Source: Ogataea parapolymorpha DL-1
Taxonomy: Eukaryota > Ascomycota > Pichiomycetes > Pichiales > Pichiaceae
Direction of reading: 5' to 3'
Assembly (NCBI RefSeq): GCF_000187245.1
Contig: NC_027865.1
Coordinates: forward strand, 682,001 to 746,000
Length of the DNA: 64,000 nucleotides
The first letter of the stretch is position 1; the number at the start of each line of letters is the position of its first letter. Below, one piece after another: positions 48,418-54,800 of this stretch. The position numbers and the translations under genes are program-made. Under the pieces are notes generated by a model. It was not told where the DNA came from. It ran no database searches and was given only the letters and a program-made list of their open reading frames with translations.

Positions 48418-48502
48418 GTCTTGATGATGACGAAACAAAAACAAAGCTGGAATTACTGGCTGAATATCCGTGTTGATAAGTTTTTGCACCATTACTGAGA
48501 GA
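48418..48502 (+). ncRNA. snR77: C/D box snoRNA snR77 homologue, guide for 18S Um578
   Basis: C box ATGATGA is at 48424-48430, D' box CTGA at 48460-48463, a C'-like TTGATAAG follows, and D box CTGA is at 48495-48498. Upstream of D', AGCTGGAATTAC is complementary to GUAAUUCCAGCU of 18S rRNA. The fifth nucleotide from D' (A48455) pairs with the U of GCGGUAAUUCC. That is the residue methylated as Um578 in S. cerevisiae by snR77. Ends are approximate; the terminal stem is weak (CTT/GAG). Confidence 0.85.
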
Positions 48503-48523
48503 TGAACGCTAACAAGTAGAATT

Positions 48524-48561
48524 AATAGGTTTTTGCGAAAAGGGTTTTTCAAACACCTATT
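48524..48561 (+). ncRNA. Rnt1-type processing hairpin with AGGG tetraloop
   Basis: Arms 48524-48540 and 48545-48561 pair over 17 positions with only two mismatches, capped by AGGG (48541-48544). A long stem with an AGNN tetraloop is the recognition signal of yeast RNase III (Rnt1). It sits in the spacer between snoRNAs 2 and 3, where cleavage would separate them. Confidence 0.8.
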
Positions 48562-48565
48562 GGCC

Positions 48566-48654
48566 GCTCGATGAGGATATATGCACTGGGCACCGAACTT
48601 AAATGAGTGACAATGCTAAAGGCGGGCCTCAGAAACCCGCCGTGACTGACGAGC
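48566..48654 (+). ncRNA. C/D box snoRNA 3 of the cluster (position of snR76)
   Basis: Terminal stem GCTC/GAGC (48566-48569 with 48651-48654) encloses a C box ending GATGA (48570-48574) and D box CTGA (48646-48649). A D'-like CCGA (48593-48596) is preceded by GCACTGGGCA, complementary to UGCCCAGUGC of 25S rRNA. The D+5 rule points to the third C of that run. The D guide CCCGCCGT can pair with ACGGCGGG about 45 nt further along 25S, but it can also fold on itself (GGCGGG...CCCGCC). Neither match corresponds to a snR76 guide I can confirm. Confidence 0.65.
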
Positions 48655-48671
48655 TGGCTCTGCAAGTTTGA

Positions 48672-48697
48672 TGCGTCGCCAAAGCGTTGTCGACGTA
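48672..48697 (+). ncRNA. Rnt1-type processing hairpin with AGCG tetraloop
   Basis: TGCGTCGCCAA (48672-48682) pairs with TTGTCGACGTA (48687-48697) with one mismatch and one G-U, capped by AGCG (48683-48686). It occupies the spacer between snoRNAs 3 and 4, again the AGNN class cleaved by Rnt1. Confidence 0.75.
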
Positions 48698-48704
48698 GAA
48701 AGTG

Positions 48705-48795
48705 AGTACGGTGATGAAGTCTTGATGACGAGTCAGATTCGTGGTTCACGATGACGAGACTTCTTTTTTTTCCATTCATGCTTTTCTGAGGTACT
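48705..48795 (+). ncRNA. C/D box snoRNA 4 of the cluster (position of snR75)
   Basis: A consensus C box GTGATGA (48711-48717) and D box CTGA (48786-48789) are closed by stem AGTAC/GTACT (48705-48709 with 48791-48795). The guide upstream of D, TCCATTCATGC, is an 11-nt perfect complement of 25S GCAUGAAUGGA. The fifth nucleotide from D (C48781) pairs with the G of GACGCGCAUGAA. I know of no snR75 guide for this site (snR75 directs Gm2288). It is a true-looking snoRNA with a different predicted target. Confidence 0.75.
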
Positions 48796-48830
48796 AACCA
48801 TAGACATGCAAAAACATGCAAACCATATAA

Positions 48831-48906
48831 GGACTACCTGATGATACCAAACCAAAATGACAAGCATATGTCTGACTCCTGAAGACACCCTTGGGTCTGA
48901 TAGTCT
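48831..48906 (+). ncRNA. snR74: C/D box snoRNA snR74 homologue, guide for 18S Am28
   Basis: Terminal stem GGACTA/TAGTCT (48831-48836 with 48901-48906) encloses C box CTGATGA (48838-48844), D' box CTGA (48872-48875) and D box CTGA (48897-48900). GACAAGCATATG upstream of D' is a perfect 12-nt complement of CAUAUGCUUGUC near the 18S 5' end. T48867, the fifth nucleotide from D', pairs with A28, the residue methylated by snR74 in S. cerevisiae. Confidence 0.9.
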
Positions 48907-48912
48907 GCTCGA

Positions 48913-48948
48913 TCTGGTTTAGAACGTCAGTAGACGTTCTTGGCCAGA
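48913..48948 (+). ncRNA. Rnt1-type processing hairpin with AGTA tetraloop
   Basis: TCTGGTTTAGAACGTC (48913-48928) pairs with GACGTTCTTGGCCAGA (48933-48948) over 16 positions with one mismatch and two G-U pairs, capped by AGTA (48929-48932). It lies between the snR74 and snR73 homologues and fits the Rnt1 AGNN rule best of the three hairpins. Confidence 0.85.
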
Positions 48949-48953
48949 GGCCA

Positions 48954-49046
48954 GCGTATATGATGATTGCACTTTCTCACGACGGTCAACTGTTGCTCCG
49001 GCACTTGATGATAATTCGGCTTTGACAAGCCGTGCACCTGAAACGC
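48954..49046 (+). ncRNA. snR73: C/D box snoRNA snR73 homologue, guide for 25S Cm2959
   Basis: C box ATGATGA (48960-48966) and D box CTGA (49038-49041) are closed by GCGT/ACGC (48954-48957 with 49043-49046). TCTCACGACGGTC is a 13-nt complement of GACCGUCGUGAGA in 25S rRNA. It is followed by AA and a variant D' box CTGT, so the fifth nucleotide pairs with the C of UUUAGACCGUCG, which is Cm2959, the snR73 target. A C'-like TTGATGA lies at 49005-49011. Confidence 0.9.
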
Positions 49047-49059
49047 GGCACGAGTAGTA

Positions 49060-49133
49060 AGTATGGTGATGAGTTAGGTTTTGCTTGATTCGTGATAGCA
49101 AAAAATATGATTTGCATGTCAGTCTGATGTACT
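49060..49133 (+). ncRNA. snR72: C/D box snoRNA snR72 homologue, guide for 25S Am876
   Basis: C box GTGATGA (49066-49072) and D box CTGA (49124-49127) are closed by AGTATG/TGTACT (49060-49065 with 49128-49133, two wobbles). GATTTGCATGTCAG upstream of D pairs with CUGACGUGCAAAUC of 25S rRNA with one G-U. T49119, the fifth nucleotide from D, faces the A of CUGACG, consistent with Am876. An A-rich/T-rich stretch follows (ACTAAAAAAAACG, 49170-49182) and may mark the 3' end of the precursor. Confidence 0.88.
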
Positions 49134-49470
49134 AACGTGGATATAGTTATATATAGAAATCAATCTGAAACTAAAAAAAACGTTTTATTTATAACTGTGG
49201 CAGCGTGGTTGTGATTGATAGCCGTGGCGCTAGACTACTGGCCTATGGACTAATATGAGGTGTCAATGAAACGGCACTTACTGTATTGTCTGCGCTCCTG
49301 CCTTTCTGGGCTTTGTGCCGTGCTGCTATTTTGCAACGCTACCTATATGACAACCCTGAGCCCGAAAAAAAATACTAAAAAAAACTTTAAATAACCTAGC
49401 CGAGGCTCGCCGCGGCTGCCCAAATTATAAATATTTCATCTAAATATATCACCGTCCCCGGATCTGGAAC
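49134..49470. other. Intergenic region after the snoRNA cluster with a strong hairpin
   Basis: Between the last snoRNA and the zinc-cluster gene, ACGGCAC (49271-49277) and GTGCCGT (49315-49321) form a perfect 7-bp stem. An ATATGA (ANANNA-type, 49253-49258) lies upstream and ACA (49350-49352) downstream. This could be an H/ACA-like RNA, but the first hairpin and pocket distances are poor. No coding frame is convincing; the rest is promoter sequence. Confidence 0.25.
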
Positions 49471-51045
49471 ATGATGCCTCCTAAACGCACAAAAGAACGC
49501 TACACCAGGACCTCCAAGGCGTGCGACTTGTGCCACAAGAAGAAGACGCGATGTCTGAAATCGGGCTCCTCCGTCAGCTGTCTCCGGTGTCTTGCTCTGA
49601 ACGAGCCATGCTCTCTGGCCCCCAGCACCTCGGAAACGACCACGTCGACCCTTTCCCAGCCCCACACACAGGACTTTGCCGAACTGTCTCTGCGCACTAG
49701 TTTGGCGTCCATCTCCTCGGACGTGAAAGAGGTTCTGCGAGTACTGAGAGAATCAACGCTTCCAGAGCCTGCTTCGTCGATCTCGGACTCCTACGAGCTC
49801 AACATGTCTTCGAGGCCGATAACCACGATCAGGACATCACCGCTCGCATTTGTGGCCCACGTACAGCCGGACAGGTCGCTTTTCCCGCCCGCCGTGCTGA
49901 ACCAGCTCAATTTGCTGCCCTCGCTCGAAAACATGCAAACGGACATTGTTTCCGTCCAGCTGTTGAGCTACGACCAGGCCGCCAAGCTGCTCGACATTTT
50001 CCGCGATAGGTACGGCCGTTGGATCTCGTTCCCAGACACGTTCAGCACGCCCCAGCTGCTCACGCATATCCGCAAAACCTGCCCGCTGCTGCTCACTGTC
50101 GCGTGCGCGCTCTCACTAAAATACGGCGACCCCAATTTAAAAGAGCTGGTCTACCACGAGATGTTGCTCATTATCAAACGAGATCTCGAACGAAGCTTGG
50201 TTAACATGCCAAAACGACTAGAATTTCTCCAATGTCTGATCATTCTCTCCATCTACAGCGTGAGTCTGAGCGACGAGTCTGCAGAGCTACGTCTGGACGG
50301 ATGGTACTTATCGCACATAGGTATCCATCTGTTTCTGCGACTCAATAGCTACGGGCTTTTTGAGTACCTGTACGACCCTGCACTCGTGCAATTCGAGTTC
50401 AACGAGCTCACCTCTTACAGAATTATAAATACCTTGGTGCTCATCCATCTGGCTTACTCGCTGCTTTCTGGAAAACAGTCTTCCTACTCTCTGGGCACAT
50501 TGACTCCGAAAAAGTTCTACGACCACAGTCTGTCCACCAATTTCGACTACCGGATCATCGCAGAGGTCGAGGTTTACCTCTTTGCATATCGATATCTTCA
50601 TCTAGGTGAGAGTCTGGAGCTAGTGCGCAGTCAGATGAAAGGGTGGCTTTCCGAGTGGGAAGAGCTGTTCACAAGCTCTGCCAACGAATTTGTCGAGATC
50701 GACTACCATCTGGCCGAGCTGCTGCTGATCCTTGGCGAGAATAACGCCGACTTGCAAAAGGTGCGCGAGAACGCGGAGGCGTACGAGGCGGCGTATTTCC
50801 ACTCGGCAGAGATATTGAAATTGGCCGTTTCCATCACCGACGACTCGTACTTTGCTTTTCTGTCGGACCAGATGCACATGATCATCGTGTACAACGCGAT
50901 GGTGGTGGGCACGTTGCAGCGGCCGTCCGACCCAGCCGTGGACGGTCTGCTACAGCATTTGAAAAACCGATACACGAGAATTGCCACGAGCGAGAACGAC
51001 ATGGCCTCCAAGTACAGCATGATGCTGCTGGGCAGAAATAGGTGA
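49471..51045 (+). CDS. Zn2Cys6 transcription factor, target unknown
   Basis: The 524-residue protein has an N-terminal zinc cluster at about residues 18-47 (CDLCHKKKTRC, then SCLRCLALNEPC). It is preceded by the basic KRTKERYTRTSKA typical of such DNA-binding domains. The remainder is a helical middle-homology-type region (SVQLLSYDQAAKLLDIFRDR, then LTHIRKTCPLLLTVACALS) resembling fungal regulators of amino-acid, weak-acid or drug response genes. It is followed by COX7 and then a PDR-type efflux pump, so regulation of that pump is a reasonable guess without direct evidence. Translation starts at the first of two adjacent ATGs. Confidence 0.85.
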   Translation: MMPPKRTKERYTRTSKACDLCHKKKTRCLKSGSSVSCLRCLALNEPCSLAPSTSETTTSTLSQPHTQDFAELSLRTSLASISSDVKEVLRVLRESTLPEPASSISDSYELNMSSRPITTIRTSPLAFVAHVQPDRSLFPPAVLNQLNLLPSLENMQTDIVSVQLLSYDQAAKLLDIFRDRYGRWISFPDTFSTPQLLTHIRKTCPLLLTVACALSLKYGDPNLKELVYHEMLLIIKRDLERSLVNMPKRLEFLQCLIILSIYSVSLSDESAELRLDGWYLSHIGIHLFLRLNSYGLFEYLYDPALVQFEFNELTSYRIINTLVLIHLAYSLLSGKQSSYSLGTLTPKKFYDHSLSTNFDYRIIAEVEVYLFAYRYLHLGESLELVRSQMKGWLSEWEELFTSSANEFVEIDYHLAELLLILGENNADLQKVRENAEAYEAAYFHSAEILKLAVSITDDSYFAFLSDQMHMIIVYNAMVVGTLQRPSDPAVDGLLQHLKNRYTRIATSENDMASKYSMMLLGRNR

Positions 51046-51178
51046 GGAGCGATTAATGAGGAAACGTTCGGTGAATTTAATGTATTCAGGTTTCTGTATT
51101 CAGTGTACTTATTTAGCATGGATAATAAACTTGCAGCAAGCACATCTTCATGCGCTGAGACCATTTGTCTATCCTTGT

Positions 51179-51358
51179 TCACTGGCCAGCCTTGAGCCCG
51201 AAACAGGCTCTTCCAGTGTAGTACAGCGAGGCACCGACAGAAAGAGTCAAACCAAGGGCGTATGGGATCAAGTAGTACTTAGATCTTGGGTGGGCCATGT
51301 AGATAGGCTTGTTGGTGCTTTGGTAGAACTTTTGCAGCTCAATCACTCTGTTAGGCAT
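51179..51358 (-). CDS. COX7: Cytochrome c oxidase subunit VII
   Basis: A 59-residue frame reads MPNRVIELQKFYQSTNKPIY, then HPRSKYYLIPYALGLTLSVG and a short tail ending GLKAGQ. It aligns with S. cerevisiae Cox7 (60 residues, MANKVIQLQKIFQSSTKPLW, then HPRSALYLYPF) along its whole length. There is one transmembrane helix (about residues 29-48). It is a nuclear-encoded subunit of complex IV in the inner mitochondrial membrane with no cleavable presequence. Its small size makes it easy to miss. The 14-bp palindrome at 51453-51466 lies about 95 bp upstream of its start. Confidence 0.9.
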   Translation of the reverse strand: MPNRVIELQKFYQSTNKPIYMAHPRSKYYLIPYALGLTLSVGASLYYTGRACFGLKAGQ

Positions 51359-51898
51359 GGTTGTGTTTTTAGTTTATTCAGCCAATGATACTTTATAAAA
51401 TTAAGAAAAAAATCATCAGATGGGCTGGTCTGTCGACGCTGAGATTTTCAGAATCGACGCGTCGATCTCAAATGGGGCTGTACATATTCGCTGGCTTGGC
51501 AAGCAGGCCGGCGGAGAGATCAACATGCAAGAGATACGCAATACCAAGAGATCGCGTCCGGGGAATTATGGCTAATTACTACTCGCTTAGTGCGGGAGCA
51601 GACAACCTAAATCCTAGCACACAAGCCATCTCCGTCTCAGAGTAATGTGTTCCATCATGGGCGCCTTCCGAAGTCCGCAGTCTCGCTTTCTGACCGAACA
51701 CATTCCCTGCTCGCCTTTGTTCGGGCCCTGGAAACGCCTAGAAAATGTCCTTCCGTTGCGAACTCCGGAAAATTGGTAACAATCCTGTACCTTTATCATC
51801 TCGGCGTACTCTCGGGGGAGCGAGTTATCACCGAGATATTTTCGGGCTCGAAAATTATATATTTATGTCCTGCCCCAACCTCCAAACATCAACCAGCC
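51359..51898. promoter_or_regulatory. Divergent promoter region between COX7 and the PDR-type ABC gene
   Basis: 540 bp without a convincing gene. It contains a perfect 14-bp palindrome ATCGACGCGTCGAT (51453-51466, with an ACGCGT core) and TATATAT at 51856-51862, about 40 bp upstream of the ABC transporter ATG. GC-rich CGG/CCG triplets occur (TCCGGGG near 51557, ACTCCGGA near 51764). They resemble half-sites of zinc-cluster regulators, but none is an exact TCCGCGGA element. Confidence 0.4.
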
Positions 51899-54800
51899 AT
51901 GTCAGATTCGATCTCCGTGAAGTCGGGAGACTCCCAGTACTTTGGGTTTGATTCCAATGTCGAAACCCAGGTCAGAGGACTTGCCCGTGAGCTCTCACAC
52001 GTCTCTGCGTACGAGACAGAAAAGAACGACAACGACGCTCGCTCGCTGATCAGAACGCTCACAAATTACTCCCAGGTTCCTGGCGTGAACCCGTTTGTCG
52101 AGGACGGCATTGATTCGCGCCTGAACCCAGACTCAGACGATTTTGACTCCAAGCTCTGGATTCAGAACATGCGTAAATTGATGGACTCGGACCCTGAATA
52201 CTACAAGCCTGCCAGTCTTTCTGTTGCGTTTAGAAACCTCCGTGCCAGCGGTGTTGTTTCCTCAGAGGACTACCAAACAACTATTCTGACTGCGCCAATC
52301 AAGTTTGTGATGGAGAACTTCAACAACACTTTCCGCAAACATGTGGAGTCCCGGTATTTCGATATTCTGAAGCCCATGGACGGCCTGATTTTGCCCGGAA
52401 CATTCACACTTGTTCTTGGCCGTCCTGGTGCCGGGTGCTCCACCTTTCTGAAGACAGTTGCGTCGCAAACTTACGGTTTCAAAGTGGCTCCCGAGAGTAT
52501 CATTTCGTACGACGGTTTCAGTCCCAAGGATATCGAATCCAACTACAGAGGAGAGGTCACTTTTTCGGCCGAAAAAGACGAGCATTACCCGCAGCTGACG
52601 GTGCGCCAGACGCTGGGCTTTGCAGCCAAGCTCAAGGCCCCAAGAAATAGGCCGCAGGGCGTTTCTGCGCAGGCATATGCCGATCACATGACCAAAGTCT
52701 ACATGGCGATGTATGGTTTGTCGCACACGGCCGACACGAAAGTGGGTAACGACTTTGTCAAGGGTGTTTCTGGAGGTGAGCGCAAGCGTGTTTCCACGGC
52801 CGAGTTGTCGTTGTGCGGCTCAAAAATCCAGTGCTGGGACAATTCCACTAGAGGTTTAGATTCTGCCACCGCTTTGGAGTTTTTGCGTGCACTGAAGACC
52901 TCTGCCACCGTGCTGCGAACCACGCCAATCACGTCGGTCTACCAGTGTTCCGAGGACTCGTACAATCTCTTTGACAACGTGCTGCTGCTCTACGAAGGCT
53001 ACCAGATTTATTACGGCCCGGCCTCGCACGCAAAGCAGTTTTTCCAGAAAATGGGCTACGTGTGTCCTCCAAGACAGACAACGGCGGACTTTCTCACGTC
53101 GCTGACCTCACCAAAGGAGAGAATCCCGCGCGAGGGCATGGAAAACAGAGTTCCACGCACGCCAAAGGAGTTCAACGACTACTGGCGCCAGTCGCCCGAG
53201 TATGCAGACATGGTTGCACAGACAGACGCATACATCAAAAAGAGCGCCGCCGACGATCTTCGAGAGCAGTTCCATCAGTCCCATGTCGCCAGACAGGAGA
53301 AAGGCTCCCGCTCGCGGTCTCCGTACACATCCACCTACTGGACCCAGGTGAGAGAAAATATGCGCAGATACTGGTGGAAAATCAAGGGCGATCCGTCATT
53401 GCTGTATTTCCACATCTTTTTCCGTGTGGCCATCTCGCTCGTGATCTCGTCGCTGTACTACAATCTGAAAAACACCACCTCCGACCTCTACTACCGTGGA
53501 GCCTGTATGTTTTTCGCGACTATGTTTAATGCCATGTCTGTGATGATGGAGGTGATCACCTGTTTCGAGGCGCGTCAGATTGCCGAAAAGCACAAGAAGT
53601 ACGCCCTGTACCACCCGTCGACCGACGCGCTCGCGTCCGTCATCACCGAAATTCCGAATAAAGTCATCATCAACACCGGGTTCAATCTGGTGTTCTACTT
53701 TATGGTGAATTTCCGCAGAACTCCGGGACATTTCTTCTTCTATCTGCTCACAAACCTCACCAGCACGTTCACGATGTCGCACATGATGCGGTCGCTTGCG
53801 TCGCTGTTCCGCACGCTGTCCGAGGCCATGACTCCGTCGATGTTCCTGGTCAGTTTGCTCGTGCTCTACACCGGTTTTGCTGTTCCTGTTAAAGACATGC
53901 ACGGCTGGTCGAGATGGATCAATTATCTGGATCCGATCGCGTACGCGTTCGAGGCGCTGATCGCAAACGAGTTCCACGGAAGACAGTTCGAGTGCAACGA
54001 CTTTATTCCTGGCTATCCTGGCGTGCCACAAGAAAACACCATTTGCAACACTCTGGGCGCCGAGGCTGGTGAAACGACCATATCCGGTACTAAATACATT
54101 GCCTTGGCATACAAATACTACGCCAAGCACAAATGGAGGAACTGGGGCATCAATCTGTCGTTTGCAATCTTCTTCCTTGGAGTGTACCTCCTGCTGGTGG
54201 AAAACTCCAAATCTGCCATGCAAAAAGGAGACGTGTTGCTTTTCCTGTCGAGCTGGTTCAAAACGCCAACTCACGCCAGAGCGAAAAGCGACATCGAGAC
54301 GGCCAACAATATTGAGAGCGTCAACTACGCCAAGGACGAGGCTGGATCGTCCTCCGACTCCGGCCGGCTTGCTACCGGTAACGGCATCTTCCACTGGAGA
54401 GACGTCTGTTTCGACATCAAGGTCGGCAAGAAGCCAAAGAGAATTCTGGACCACGTGGACGGCTGGGTCAAGCCCGGCACGCTGACCGCGCTGATGGGCG
54501 CATCTGGTGCCGGAAAGACCACGCTGCTGGATGTGCTGGCCAACAGAGTCACCATTGGTGTGGTGACCGGCTCCATCTTCGTCAATGGCCAGGAGAGAAA
54601 CCAGTCGTTCCAGAGATTCACCGGGTACGCACAGCAGCAAGATCTTCATATCCAGACGGCCACAGTGCGCGAGTCTTTGCGGTTCAGTGCATATCTCCGT
54701 CAGGACGCTTCTGTGTCCAAACAGGAGAAAGACGACTACGTTGAGGAAATTATCCGTGTTCTGGAGATGGAGAGCTATGCTGATGCTGTGGTTGGCGAGG

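Noticed and set aside
48616..48642. GGCGGG...CCCGCC hairpin as a transcription terminator
   Set aside because: It lies inside a C/D snoRNA between C and D boxes and is not followed by T residues; bacterial-type terminators do not apply.
51385..51645. 86-codon frame in the COX7/ABC gap
   Set aside because: Composition of noncoding DNA, no hydrophobic or conserved segment.
51647..51898. 84-codon N-terminal extension of the ABC pump
   Set aside because: Contains the TATATAT promoter element and does not resemble PDR N termini.
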